A DNA stretch of 41,616 nt, from assembly GCA_023399465.1 (NCBI GenBank), contig JAEWPB010000015.1:1-41616 (forward strand). The letters are read 5' to 3'. Position 1 is the stretch's first letter. The number at the start of each line of letters is the position of its first letter. The notes beneath the pieces were generated by a model that was given only the letters and a program-made list of their open reading frames with translations, ran no database searches and was not told the DNA's origin. The DNA comes from Pseudomonadota bacterium (GTDB taxonomy: Bacteria; Pseudomonadota; Alphaproteobacteria; Rhizobiales; Rhizobiaceae). Positions 16,406 to 24,892 of the stretch are shown in pieces. The translations under genes and the position numbers were made by a program.

Positions 16406-16797
16406 TGCATGATCCTTTCACTCCTCGTTCAAGAGGAAAAACCGTCTCGGTATGCCCATTCGCGGGACATGCGTTCAATTGACGAATGAAGAACGGCAAT
16501 GCCGACATGCCCGTCAAAAAAACGGGAAGGCGATCTGCATGGCCGGGCCCAACGATCTTTCAAGAAACAGCGCTGACGCGAATTTTCAGGTATGGTATAA
16601 AGAACGCGGCGAACCGAGCGTTGTCGCCCCATCGCAAATATCTGTAACGGGATACTGTCGCGAGTTTGCATTGAACTGCGAACTCTTCTTTCCGCATGAT
16701 CAGAACAATCAGGCATTCTTGCGCGCCGGGGGAGGTTCCGCCGTTGCACGGGATGAGGTGCACGCTTGTTGCCTAAGCTTCAAGAGGAGCGTGAGCC
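16406..16797. other. Intergenic region upstream of the sulfatase
   Basis: No gene is supported. A near-perfect hairpin (GAGTTTGCA at 16662-16670 with TGCGAACTC at 16677-16685, one G-T pair) is followed by TTCTTT. It could be a weak terminator or attenuator ahead of the sulfatase. Codon bias is absent in all frames. The sulfatase ribosome site AGGAG is at about 16785. Confidence 0.4.
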
Positions 16798-18480
16798 ATG
16801 ACTTTCAAGCAAAAGCTTTATGTCGGACTGATGTCGTCAGCGTTCGCTCTTTCGGCCTATGCGCCTGCGGTCGCCCAGCAACAGCCGAAACCCAATATCC
16901 TCGTGATCATGGGGGACGACATAGGCTGGTTCAACATCGGCGCCTATCACCGGGGCATCATGTCCGGCAAGACGCCGAACCTCGACAGGCTGGCCTCGGA
17001 AGGAATGATGTTCACCGACTACTACGCGGAGGCAAGCTGCACGGCCGGCCGTGCGGCCTTCATCACCGGTGAGATCCCCTTGCGGACGGGACTGACGACG
17101 GTCGGGCAGGCGGGGGCGGATGTCGGCATTCCGGACAAAGCCGCAACCCTCGCCTCGGCGCTGAAGGAGCAGGGATATGCCACGGGGCAGTTCGGCAAGA
17201 ACCACCTTGGCGACCTGAACAAGTTTCTGCCGACCGTGCACGGGTTCGACGAGTTCTTTGGGTACCTCTATCACCTCGATGCCATGTCCGACCCCTACTG
17301 GTATTCGTTCCCGAACGACCAGTCCTATCGCGACAAGGTCGGTCCAAGAAATCTCGTACACAGTTACGCGACGCAGAACGACGATACGACCATTCAGCCG
17401 CGCTGGGGCAAGATCGGCAAGCAGCGGATCGTCGACGAGGGGCCGCTCGCTCCCTATCCCGACATGACCAATGTGCCGAACATGCACGACATCACGCCCA
17501 AGGCGAAATACGACATGGGCACGTTCGACGAAGTGCTGGTGAAGGCTTCATGCGATTTTATGGACAAGGCGAAAGCCGACGGCAAACCCTTCTTCGTCTG
17601 GCACAACACCACGCGCATGCATGTCTGGACGTTCCTCTCGCCCAAGTACCAGGCGCTGATGAACAGTGACACCAACTACGGGCTCGAGGAAGCCGGCATG
17701 GCACAGCTCGACGACAGCGTTGGCTCGCTGATGAGATGCGTCGAGGATGGCGGCATCGCCAACGACACGATCGTCGTTTTCACGACCGACAACGGCGCCG
17801 AGGTGTTCACCTGGCCGGACGGTGGAATGACGCCGTTCAAGGGTACCAAGGGAACCGTGATGGAGGGCGGCTTCCGCGCCCCGGCGATCATCCGCTGGCC
17901 GGGGCAGGTCAAGCCCGGAACGGTCGAGAACGGCATATTCTCGTCGCTCGACTGGTTCCCGACACTTGTTGCCGCCGGCGGCAATCCGAACATCACCCAG
18001 CAACTGCTCGAGGGCGTGCAACTGGGCGATCGCAGCTACAAAAACCATCTCGACGGATATAACCAGATGAACCTGCTGAAGGGGGACGGACCGTCTGCCC
18101 GCAACGAGTTCTTCTATTTCGGTGGCCCGCAGCTCGGCGCGATACGGATCGGCGACTTCAAGTTCCAGTTCTACCAGCAGCCTCATGGCTGGCCTGGCGA
18201 GAAGCTGACGACCGACATGCCGGTCATGGTCAACATCCGCCAGGATCCGTTCGAGCGCACGCCCTCGATCGGCGGGCAGAGCCTGAACGATATGGGCGGC
18301 GGCTACATGAACGACTTCTTCGCCCGCGAATTCTGGCGTTTCGTCAGCGTCCAGAACGAGGTCGCGAAGCTGGCGGCCACGGCCCTCGATTATCCGCCGA
18401 TGCAGGATCCGGCTTCATTCAATCTCGACGCCGTGAAGAGGCAGATCGACCAGGCGATCAGAAACAAGCCCGGCAACTAG
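16798..18480 (+). CDS. Secreted type I sulfatase (arylsulfatase family)
   Basis: A 560-residue sulfatase that would hydrolyse sulfate esters in the periplasm. Residues 1-26 form a Sec signal peptide (cleavage after AVA). Metal ligands D40-D41 lie in ILVIMGDDIGW. The formylglycine site is CTAGR (Cys81 to Arg85) in ASCTAGRAAFITG; it is the CxAxR variant of the usual CxPxR, so Cys81 should be converted by a formylglycine-generating enzyme, which is not in the window. Further conserved points are TGQFGKNHLGD, HNTTRMH and VVFTTDNGAE (the second Asp-Asn metal site). The length fits. The gene is monocistronic with a hairpin downstream. The natural substrate cannot be inferred. A sulfur-scavenging role fits with the ssu operon 10 kb away. 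Confidence 0.94.
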   Translation: MTFKQKLYVGLMSSAFALSAYAPAVAQQQPKPNILVIMGDDIGWFNIGAYHRGIMSGKTPNLDRLASEGMMFTDYYAEASCTAGRAAFITGEIPLRTGLTTVGQAGADVGIPDKAATLASALKEQGYATGQFGKNHLGDLNKFLPTVHGFDEFFGYLYHLDAMSDPYWYSFPNDQSYRDKVGPRNLVHSYATQNDDTTIQPRWGKIGKQRIVDEGPLAPYPDMTNVPNMHDITPKAKYDMGTFDEVLVKASCDFMDKAKADGKPFFVWHNTTRMHVWTFLSPKYQALMNSDTNYGLEEAGMAQLDDSVGSLMRCVEDGGIANDTIVVFTTDNGAEVFTWPDGGMTPFKGTKGTVMEGGFRAPAIIRWPGQVKPGTVENGIFSSLDWFPTLVAAGGNPNITQQLLEGVQLGDRSYKNHLDGYNQMNLLKGDGPSARNEFFYFGGPQLGAIRIGDFKFQFYQQPHGWPGEKLTTDMPVMVNIRQDPFERTPSIGGQSLNDMGGGYMNDFFAREFWRFVSVQNEVAKLAATALDYPPMQDPASFNLDAVKRQIDQAIRNKPGN

Positions 18481-18505
18481 GGGAAACCTACCGGGGAGGC
18501 AAGGT

Positions 18506-18530
18506 GGCGGACGGTTTACGGCCGTTCGCC
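18506..18530 (+). terminator. Candidate terminator hairpin after the sulfatase
   Basis: GGCGGACGG (18506-18514) pairs with CCGTTCGCC (18522-18530), with one G-T pair, around a 7-base loop, 25 bases after the stop. There is no T-run, so it may stabilise the mRNA end rather than terminate. Confidence 0.45.
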
Positions 18531-18585
18531 CTGCGGGCTTGTCGGGTGTAGCGAGTATGCGCTGCCCCGGGGTGGCGCGAACTGC

Positions 18586-19287
18586 TCAGTTTCTGAGCCT
18601 GAGCTCGTCCGTCTGCATCTGCAGCGAGCTCAGCGTCTGCAGGAAGCTCATGCCGAGCAGGCTCTGGTCGAGCTTGCCTTCCTCGGTGACGGCGGCCTCG
18701 ACATTGCGCCGGACGATCGGGCCGATGGCGACGGAAGACAATCGCACCGGCGCCGCGAGCGCGATGCCGTTGGCGGTCGAGATCCGCATCGAATAGGTGA
18801 GGTTTTCAGGGATGATGCCGATGCGCTCGGCGTCGTCGTGGGAGAGCGCCACGATGCTGGCGCCGGTATCGACCATCATGCCGATATCCTGGCCGTTGAT
18901 GTGCACGTTCGCCTGGAAATGGCCGTTCATCGCCTTGTGCAGCACGACTTCCTGTTCGCCGTCGCTGCCGGTTACGACCACCGCGTGGCCGGGAACGAGG
19001 CCGGCGAGCAGGCGCTGGCCGACGCCGCCGAAATCGTTGCGGTAGAGGTAGGCGGTGGCGAGCGCCAGGCCGATGACCAGCCAGATCATCAGGTTGCGCA
19101 GATTCTGGCCGAGATTGCGGCGGCTGGCGAGAATGCCGGCGGCGAGCAGCGCGGCAATCGGCATCAGGTAGACGATCCGGCCGAAATCGTCGTTGTCGAG
19201 GCCGAACGTGCGGCCGTCCTCATGATTCCAGAGCAGCATTACCAGCCCGGCGCCAAGGATGATCCAGAGGAAAACCAGCCCCCTCAT
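18586..19287 (-). CDS. Membrane-anchored retroviral-type aspartic protease (TIGR02281 family, clan AA)
   Basis: A 233-residue protein with three N-terminal membrane segments (about 3-20, 38-54 and 66-82) and a C-terminal single-domain pepsin-like protease facing the periplasm or cytoplasm. The active site is DTGAS at 140-144 in MMVDTGASIVALSHDDAERIG; as a single domain it should act as a dimer. The second conserved stretch is LDQSLLGMSFLQTLSSLQMQ near the C-terminus. Its start overlaps the DUF1289 stop by 4 bases (ATGA), so the two genes are coupled. Substrate unknown. A partial second copy of its 3' end lies at 15852-15923. Confidence 0.93.
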   Translation of the reverse strand: MRGLVFLWIILGAGLVMLLWNHEDGRTFGLDNDDFGRIVYLMPIAALLAAGILASRRNLGQNLRNLMIWLVIGLALATAYLYRNDFGGVGQRLLAGLVPGHAVVVTGSDGEQEVVLHKAMNGHFQANVHINGQDIGMMVDTGASIVALSHDDAERIGIIPENLTYSMRISTANGIALAAPVRLSSVAIGPIVRRNVEAAVTEEGKLDQSLLGMSFLQTLSSLQMQTDELRLRN

Positions 19288-19505
19288 ACGGTGTTGCGCT
19301 CCCGCGCCATCCGTTGCCTGCGGGTTTCCCGCCGGGGCTTGCGCTCCACCGTATCAAGGCGCGCGGGCAGGGCGGCCATGATCTCGCGGCGTTCGCTATC
19401 GGAATAGGTCGTCCACGCTCCGATCTCGTCCCGTGTGCGACCGCAGCCGAAGCAGTAACCGGTCGCCATGTCGATGGAGCAGACTAGAATACAGGGTGAT
19501 TCCAT
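19284..19505 (-). CDS. DUF1289 domain protein (small Cys-rich, metal-binding)
   Basis: A 73-residue protein with the DUF1289 signature: MESPCILVCSIDMATGYCFG then CGRTRDEI, four cysteines arranged C-x3-C-x8-C-x2-C, likely a metal site. The C-terminus is very basic (RKPRRETRRQRMARER), suggesting nucleic acid binding, but this is inference. ATG 19505 is preferred because the family begins at MxSPC; the frame stays open 16 codons upstream. It is the first gene of a two-gene operon with the protease. Confidence 0.9.
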   Translation of the reverse strand: MESPCILVCSIDMATGYCFGCGRTRDEIGAWTTYSDSERREIMAALPARLDTVERKPRRETRRQRMARERNTV

Positions 19506-19741
19506 GGGGCCTTTACCTGATCTCGCTCCAATATCGGGGTTTCCTGCAACCAAGACAAGGCTGCCGGCGCCCTAATACAGCAATTGTGGCCGGTCACGCA
19601 AACGCCTGCGGCATGTCGGCCTGCGAAATCCCGGGCGAGCAGTGCTCCTGTCGGATTTGCGGTTGTTTGCCGCGGTCTGCCCGATTATGAGAGGGCCAAC
19701 ATGAATCCCCATACAGGAACAAGAGACAAGGAACTGCATCG

Positions 19742-20761
19742 ATGAGCGTGACCGGTCTGCCCTTCGACGATTTTCGCGCACTGCTCCGGGATCTTCCCGG
19801 ACCCGACGCCCACGCGCTGGTGGCGGCGCGCGACCGTGACGCGCAACTGACCAAGCCGCCGGGCTCGCTCGGACGGCTCGAGGAGATCGCTTTCTGGCTG
19901 GCCGCTTGGTCCGGCCGTTCGCCGGCGGTCAACCGCCCGCTGGTGGCGATCTTTGCCGGCAATCACGGCGTGACCAAGCACGGCGTGACCCCGTTCCCGT
20001 CCTCGGTGACGCAACAGATGGTCGAGAATTTTGCCGCCGGCGGCGCGGCGATCAACCAGATCTGCATCACCCACGACCTCGGCCTGAAGATCTTCGACCT
20101 GGCGCTCGACTATCCGACCGGTGACATCACCTGCGAGGCGGCGCTCTCCGAGCGCGATTGTGCCGCGACCATGGCCTTCGGCATGGAGGCGGTCGCCGGC
20201 GGTACCGATCTGCTTTGCCTCGGCGAAATGGGCATCGGCAACACCACGATCGCGGCGGCGATCCACTACGCGCTCTACGGCGGCAGCGCAGAGGAATGGG
20301 TCGGACCCGGCACCGGTTCCGAAGGCGAGGTCCTGCAGCGCAAGATCGCGGTGGTGGAGCAGGCGGTCGCCTTCCATCGCGACCACCTCGACGATCCGCT
20401 GGAAATCCTGCGTCGTCTCGGCGGCCGCGAGATTGCCGCCATGGCCGGCGCGATCCTCGCCGCGCGCATGCAGAAGGTTCCCGTGATCATCGACGGCTAT
20501 GTCGCGACCGCTGCTGCGGCGATCCTCAAGGCGGCCAATCCCAGCGCGCTCGACCACTGCCTGATCGGCCATGTCTCGGCCGAGCCGGGGCACCTGAAGT
20601 CGATCGACCGGCTCGGCAAGACGCCGCTGCTGGCGCTCGGCATGCGGCTCGGCGAGGGCACCGGGGCGGCGCTGGCGGCCGGTATTGTCAAATCCGCGGC
20701 GGCGTGCCATTCCGGAATGGCAACCTTTGCGAGCGCGGGGATCAGCGGCCGCACGGACTAA
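19742..20761 (+). CDS. cobT: Nicotinate-nucleotide--dimethylbenzimidazole phosphoribosyltransferase
   Basis: CobT makes alpha-ribazole phosphate from nicotinate mononucleotide and dimethylbenzimidazole, activating the lower ligand of cobalamin. The protein is 339 residues, as expected. Visible motifs are LTKPPGSLGRLEEIA (36-50), FAGNHGVTKHGVTPFPSSVT (71-90), LGEMGIGNTTIAAA (160-173) and RLGEGTGAALA (302-312), where Glu305 corresponds to the catalytic Glu317 of the Salmonella enzyme. AAGGA lies upstream of the ATG. No other cob gene is in the window and no cobalamin riboswitch is recognisable in the 190 bases upstream. In rhizobia this gene has also been called cobU. Confidence 0.97.
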   Translation: MSVTGLPFDDFRALLRDLPGPDAHALVAARDRDAQLTKPPGSLGRLEEIAFWLAAWSGRSPAVNRPLVAIFAGNHGVTKHGVTPFPSSVTQQMVENFAAGGAAINQICITHDLGLKIFDLALDYPTGDITCEAALSERDCAATMAFGMEAVAGGTDLLCLGEMGIGNTTIAAAIHYALYGGSAEEWVGPGTGSEGEVLQRKIAVVEQAVAFHRDHLDDPLEILRRLGGREIAAMAGAILAARMQKVPVIIDGYVATAAAAILKAANPSALDHCLIGHVSAEPGHLKSIDRLGKTPLLALGMRLGEGTGAALAAGIVKSAAACHSGMATFASAGISGRTD

Positions 20762-20787
20762 AGGGCCGCCTTGCGCGGCAACTTGAG

Positions 20788-20805
20788 CGCCCGGAGCCGG
20801 GCGTT
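20788..20805 (+). terminator. Candidate terminator hairpin after cobT
   Basis: CGCCCG (20788-20793) pairs with CGGGCG (20798-20803) around a 4-base loop and is followed by TTCAGGT, about 27 bases past the cobT stop. The stem is short and the T-run weak. Confidence 0.4.
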
Positions 20806-20911
20806 CAGGTCCCGTTCAGGTCGGATCGCTTGAAAGGAGCCGGTCATCGCCCCACCTGAGCGGTGGGCGCGCCTTTGCCGTAGCGCCTCGAACGAACGGA
20901 GTTTCAGACTG

Positions 20912-21295
20912 ATGCACGTGGGTCCCATCAAGAAGGAAGTCGGCACGCGACACCTGTTCGCTGCAGCACGCTATTCGATGCAGGGCTTCCAGCGGCTGGT
21001 AGGGGAAGCCGCCTTCCGCCACGAGGCGCTGGCCTTCGTAGCCGCGCTCGTGCTCTTTTTGCTGAGCGGGGCCGCGCTCATCGAGTTTCTCGCACTCTTC
21101 ATCCTGGCGATGATCCTGTTCGCCTTCGAGGCGATCAACACCGCGATCGAGGAAGTGGTCGACCGCGTCTCGCCGGAAATCTCCAATGTCGCCAAGCATG
21201 CCAAGGACCTCGGTTCCTTCGCCTGCTTCTGCCTGCTGGTCGCCAATGGCGCGCTCGTCGCCTATGTGGTGCTCGGCCGGTGGTTCTTTTTCTGA
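20912..21295 (+). CDS. dgkA: Diacylglycerol kinase (prokaryotic DgkA)
   Basis: A 127-residue integral-membrane kinase that phosphorylates diacylglycerol to phosphatidic acid in the inner membrane, recycling diacylglycerol, for example from membrane-derived oligosaccharide or cyclic glucan modification. It has an N-terminal amphipathic helix and three membrane segments (about 38-56, 57-75, 103-122). The family signature FEAINTAIEEVVDRVSPE holds the catalytic-site residues Glu73, Asn76 and Glu80, and AKHAKDLGSFA follows. GGAG precedes the ATG. It is 150 bases after cobT, across a hairpin, so it may be a separate transcript. Confidence 0.95.
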   Translation: MHVGPIKKEVGTRHLFAAARYSMQGFQRLVGEAAFRHEALAFVAALVLFLLSGAALIEFLALFILAMILFAFEAINTAIEEVVDRVSPEISNVAKHAKDLGSFACFCLLVANGALVAYVVLGRWFFF

Positions 21296-21334
21296 CGACT
21301 GCTTTTTCGAGGATCGCCGGCCGGTGGGCCTAAT

Positions 21335-22876
21335 CTAGGCGAAGCTCTTCTTGCGGCGCTCGAATTCGGGCGCATCCTCGACGGCGGGCAGGCTCGACAG
21401 CACCCGCTGCTGCGGCAGGATGGCAATGGCTTCCGTGCCTTCGCGCAGCTTGGACTTCAGCACGAAATGGCCGCCATGCTTGGCAAGGATCGCCTGCACG
21501 ATCGGCAGGCCGAGGCCCGTGCCCTGTTCGGCGCTCTTGATGGCGATCGAGCCCTGGCCGAAGGCGGAGAGCACCACCGGGATTTCCTCTTCTGGAATGC
21601 CGGGACCGTTGTCGCGGATCGCCACATACTGGCCGCCGCCGGCGGTCCAGCCGACCTTGACGACGATCTCGCCGCCCTTGGCCGTGAACTTCACCGCATT
21701 CGACAGCAGGTTGAGGACGACCTGGCGCAGCGCCTTTTCGTCGGCCCAGACCGCCGGCATGTCGCGCTCGAACTGTTCCGCGATCGATATCTCCTTGGCG
21801 CGGGCGCGCAACTGCACCATGCCGATGCAGTCCTCGCAGATGTCGAGCAGCGAGATTGCCTCTTCGTTGAGCTCGTACTTGCCCGCCTCGATGCGCGACA
21901 GGTCGAGGATCTCGTTGATGAGATTGAGAAGGTGCTGTCCGGAGCGGTGGATATCGCCGACATATTCGCGATAGGTCGGGTTTTCGAGGGGGCCCATCAC
22001 CTCGGTCGCCATCACCTCGGAAAAGCCGAGGATGGCGTTGAGCGGGGTGCGAAGCTCGTGCGACATCGAGGCAAGGAAGCGGGACTTGGCGAGGTTTGCC
22101 TCCTCGGCGCGACGCCGGGCCTCGTCGGAGAGCGAATTGGCAACCTCCAGCTCGGCAATCAGGTCGTCCTTTTCCGACTGGAACGACAGCACCTTGATGT
22201 TGGACTGGAACAGCCGGTCGGTGATGTAGACGAAGAAGACGAGAAGCGCGGCGAACACCGCCGCAAGGCCGATATCGACGGTCGATCGGGTCAACGCCGC
22301 ATTGAACGCCAGGGCGACGATGGTCGGCGCGAAGGCAAAGAGCATGACGCCGCGCAGCATGAGGTTGGCGATCGCGGTCGCCGACAGGGCGATCAGCAGG
22401 GTCGCGCCCTTGAAGAAGATGAAGGTTACGGTGTCGCCACCGCAGGCCTGGCAATTCTGCACAGCAAGAGCCGCCCAGCCGCAACCCATCAGCACCTGCC
22501 CGGCGATCAGGCGCCGGCGCCATTTCGCGGTCGTCTCCGCGGTGATCTGGCCCTGATTGGCCCTGCGGGCGATGAGGATATTGACGGCATGGAGGCAGAG
22601 CGCCAGCACCGCCCAGCCGAACAGGCCGGCATCGCGTGTGACATAGGTTCCCACCGCCGTGATGAGGATGACCAGGAGCGGCATCACCGTCGCGCTCTGC
22701 AGGAGGGCGCCGACATGCATCGTCACCATCTCGCGGTCGAAGGCATTGTGCTTGGAGGTGCCGAGTTGCAGGCGTTCACGGGTCGCGCGCACCGCCTTCG
22801 ACGCAGCCTTGTTGCGATGGCTGCGCGAACGGTCGACGATGTTCTTGTCCGTCGATGTGCTAACGCCTTGTATCAT
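21335..22876 (-). CDS. Membrane-bound sensor histidine kinase
   Basis: A 513-residue two-component kinase. After a basic N-terminus, six hydrophobic segments lie at about 59-80, 85-103, 123-141, 152-170, 173-196 and 203-221, with little periplasmic loop, so the sensor is the membrane domain itself. A short coiled coil (235-265) leads to the HisKA domain with phospho-acceptor His273 in SMSHELRTPLN. The ATPase domain shows the N box NLLSNAVKF, the G1 box DNGPGIP and the G2 box GTGLGLPIV. No receiver domain or adjacent response regulator is present, so it is an orphan kinase. The HisKA region resembles the PleC/PdhS-type kinases of alphaproteobacteria; this is suggestive only. The ribosome site is weak (GAG). 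The stimulus is unknown. Confidence 0.93.
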   Translation of the reverse strand: MIQGVSTSTDKNIVDRSRSHRNKAASKAVRATRERLQLGTSKHNAFDREMVTMHVGALLQSATVMPLLVILITAVGTYVTRDAGLFGWAVLALCLHAVNILIARRANQGQITAETTAKWRRRLIAGQVLMGCGWAALAVQNCQACGGDTVTFIFFKGATLLIALSATAIANLMLRGVMLFAFAPTIVALAFNAALTRSTVDIGLAAVFAALLVFFVYITDRLFQSNIKVLSFQSEKDDLIAELEVANSLSDEARRRAEEANLAKSRFLASMSHELRTPLNAILGFSEVMATEVMGPLENPTYREYVGDIHRSGQHLLNLINEILDLSRIEAGKYELNEEAISLLDICEDCIGMVQLRARAKEISIAEQFERDMPAVWADEKALRQVVLNLLSNAVKFTAKGGEIVVKVGWTAGGGQYVAIRDNGPGIPEEEIPVVLSAFGQGSIAIKSAEQGTGLGLPIVQAILAKHGGHFVLKSKLREGTEAIAILPQQRVLSSLPAVEDAPEFERRKKSFA

Positions 22877-23000
22877 CTACTCAAAAAAGCTTGTTCCCCA
22901 GGTAGGTTGAAGCATAGGTGGGAATCCTTAAGAAGATGCTGCCAAGCAAGGATTTGTTTGCCATCTTTGCCAACGGAATTTTTGACATGAGGGCGGAAGT

Positions 23001-23573
23001 GTGACGCGCCGACGTTCAATCATACGCGACGGGATCACCGCATTCGCTGCACTGGCGCTGCTCGGGCTGATGGCGCTGAAGCTCGAGGACAACGGGCAGA
23101 CGCAGACGGTCTATGCCGGGCGCTTCCATGCGGTCGACGGCGATACCTTGCGGCTTGGCGAGATGCGGCTTCGGCTCCACGGGATCGACGCCCCGGAACT
23201 GACGCAGACCTGCCAGCGGGCGGACGGGCCGTGGCCCTGCGGGCGGGAGGCAAAACGGCTGATGGCGAGCCTCGTCGCATCAGGCACGGTCGAATGCACG
23301 ACCCTTGGCGTCGACCGCTACGATCGCACGCTTGCCGCCTGCCGCGTCGACGCGACGGATCTCAACGGCGAGATGGTGCGCCGCGGCATGGCGCTCGCCT
23401 ATGGCGCCTATGACGGAGAAGAGGAGGCGGCACGGCGCGAGGGCGCGGGTCTGTGGGCCGGAAGCTTCGAGACGCCGCAGGCCTGGCGTCAGCGCGAGGC
23501 ACCGGGCAACGAGCGCCCGCCATCGCGTATTCCGCTGCTTGGTTATTTCATGGAACTCTTGGGTTTTGCGTGA
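23001..23573 (+). CDS. Thermonuclease-family (SNase-like) nuclease, membrane-anchored or secreted
   Basis: A 190-residue staphylococcal-nuclease-like protein. The start is GTG at 23001 with AGGGCGGA just upstream; the nearby ATG at 22987 hits a stop within six codons. Residues 10-27 are a signal anchor. The catalytic set is intact: Asp46-Gly-Asp48 in VDGDTLRL, Arg58 and Glu66 in RLHGIDAPE, and Arg109 in DRYDRTL, corresponding to Arg35, Glu43 and Arg87 of nuclease. It should cut single- or double-stranded nucleic acid with calcium, outside the cytoplasm. Its stop overlaps the start of the UDG gene (TGATG), so the two are coupled. Confidence 0.93.
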   Translation: MTRRRSIIRDGITAFAALALLGLMALKLEDNGQTQTVYAGRFHAVDGDTLRLGEMRLRLHGIDAPELTQTCQRADGPWPCGREAKRLMASLVASGTVECTTLGVDRYDRTLAACRVDATDLNGEMVRRGMALAYGAYDGEEEAARREGAGLWAGSFETPQAWRQREAPGNERPPSRIPLLGYFMELLGFA

Positions 23574-24235
23574 TGGTGGCTGGTGTGCCGGACAGGGACG
23601 GGAAGGCGGACGAAGACAAGCTCGAACGGTTGCGGGCCGCAATCGCTGCCTGCCGGATCTGTCGCGACTGCCCGAGGGGCGGGCCGGCCTTTCGTCTGCC
23701 GCACGAACCGCGGCCGGTCGCCACGCTCTCCGGCCGGGCGAGGATCCTGATTGCCGGCCAGGCTCCGGGGCTCAGGGTGCACGAGACCGGATTACCGTTC
23801 AACGACGCATCCGGCGACCGGTTGCGGCAGTGGCTCGGGGTCGACCGCGAGACCTTCTACAACAGCGATTGTTTCGCCATCGCGCCGATGGGCTTCTGTT
23901 TTCCCGGTTACGACGCCAAGGGGTCTGACCTGCCGCCGCGGCGCGAATGTGCACCGCGCTGGCGCGCGGAAGTGATGGCGGTGATGCCACAGATCGAACT
24001 GGTGCTGGCGATCGGCCAGTATTCGCAAGCCTGGCATCTCGGCACCCGGCGCAAACGCAACATGACGGAAACCGTGGCCAACTGGCGCGCCTATTTCAAC
24101 GCGGAGGAGGGCCCCGCCGTCCTGCCGCTGCCGCATCCGAGCTGGCGCAACACCGGCTGGCTGAAGCGGCATCCGTGGTTTGAAGAGGAGTTGCTGCCGG
24201 TGCTGCGGGAACAGGTGAAATTACTGCTTCCTTGA
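23573..24235 (+). CDS. Uracil-DNA glycosylase family protein
   Basis: A 220-residue member of the uracil-DNA glycosylase superfamily, acting in base excision repair if active. N-terminal cysteines C27-x2-C30-x2-C33 resemble the Fe-S ligands of the type 4/5 group, with further Cys at 100, 109 and 126. The active-site loop is GQAPG (62-66) in IAGQAPGLRVHETGLPFNDAS, and the second motif is PLPHPSWRN (185-193). The Gln in GQAPG differs from the GEAPG of classical family 4, so activity on uracil is not assured. It starts within the stop of the nuclease gene; that pairing, one exported and one cytoplasmic, is a little odd. Confidence 0.9.
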   Translation: MVAGVPDRDGKADEDKLERLRAAIAACRICRDCPRGGPAFRLPHEPRPVATLSGRARILIAGQAPGLRVHETGLPFNDASGDRLRQWLGVDRETFYNSDCFAIAPMGFCFPGYDAKGSDLPPRRECAPRWRAEVMAVMPQIELVLAIGQYSQAWHLGTRRKRNMTETVANWRAYFNAEEGPAVLPLPHPSWRNTGWLKRHPWFEEELLPVLREQVKLLLP

Positions 24236-24302
24236 AACAAGTTTCTTTTCTTGCGCCGGAATCGCGCTATAAAGAGAAAATATTTCGAAAAGGATATTCG
24301 CG

Positions 24303-24788
24303 ATGGACCGCCTCGACCGCAAGATACTGCGCCTTCTCCAGGAAGACTCCACTCTCGCCGTTGCAGATCTCGCAAAGAAGGTCGGCCTGTCCACTACGCC
24401 GTGCTGGCGGCGTATCCAGAAGATGGAAGAAGACGGCGTCATCCGCCGCCGCGTTGCCCTGCTCGACGCGAACAAGGTCAATACAAAGGTCAACGTCTTC
24501 GTGTCGATCCGTACCAATTCGCATTCGATCGAGTGGCTGAAGCGATTTTCGGAGGTTGTGGTCGAGTTTCCCGAAGTGGTCGAGTTCTACCGCATGAGCG
24601 GCGACGTCGATTACCTGCTGCGTGTCGTCGTGCCCGACATCGCCGCCTATGACGCCTTCTACAAGCGGCTGATCTCGCGCATCGAGATCCGCGACGTTTC
24701 CTCCGTCTTTGCGATGGAGCAGATCAAGTACACCACCGAATTGCCGCTCGACTACATGATCATCGACCAGAAGTCCGCAGACGACTGA
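24303..24788 (+). CDS. Lrp/AsnC family transcriptional regulator
   Basis: A 161-residue regulator. Residues 1-60 form the winged helix: MDRLDRKILRLLQEDSTLAV, then LAKKVGLSTTPCWRRIQKME, the recognition helix. Residues 65-150 form the RAM ligand-binding domain, including EVVEFYRMSGDVDYLLRVVV and IEIRDVSSVFAMEQIK. It should bind an amino acid and act as dimer or octamer on promoters. The short upstream region holds an inverted repeat (GAAAC-AA-GTTTC, 24236-24247) and TATAAA at 24268, consistent with autoregulation. The target is not evident; the next gene is a CDF-type transporter. Confidence 0.95.
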   Translation: MDRLDRKILRLLQEDSTLAVADLAKKVGLSTTPCWRRIQKMEEDGVIRRRVALLDANKVNTKVNVFVSIRTNSHSIEWLKRFSEVVVEFPEVVEFYRMSGDVDYLLRVVVPDIAAYDAFYKRLISRIEIRDVSSVFAMEQIKYTTELPLDYMIIDQKSADD

Positions 24789-24892
24789 GACCGGCGTCGC
24801 GGGCCCAAGGGTCCGCCGGCAACGATACTGCCTTGCAGGAGACGTGCGGCGGACAGGTGTTTCCAGCGCATGGCAAGGTCGGGAGACTGCAA

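Noticed and set aside
19550..19741. Possible cobalamin riboswitch upstream of cobT
   Set aside because: I could not find the conserved B12-box core or the expected long folded leader; 190 bases is also short for one.
21467..22990. 507-residue plus-strand open frame opposite the histidine kinase
   Set aside because: A shadow of the kinase gene; its composition is Arg/His/Asp/Gly-rich and no start signal is present.
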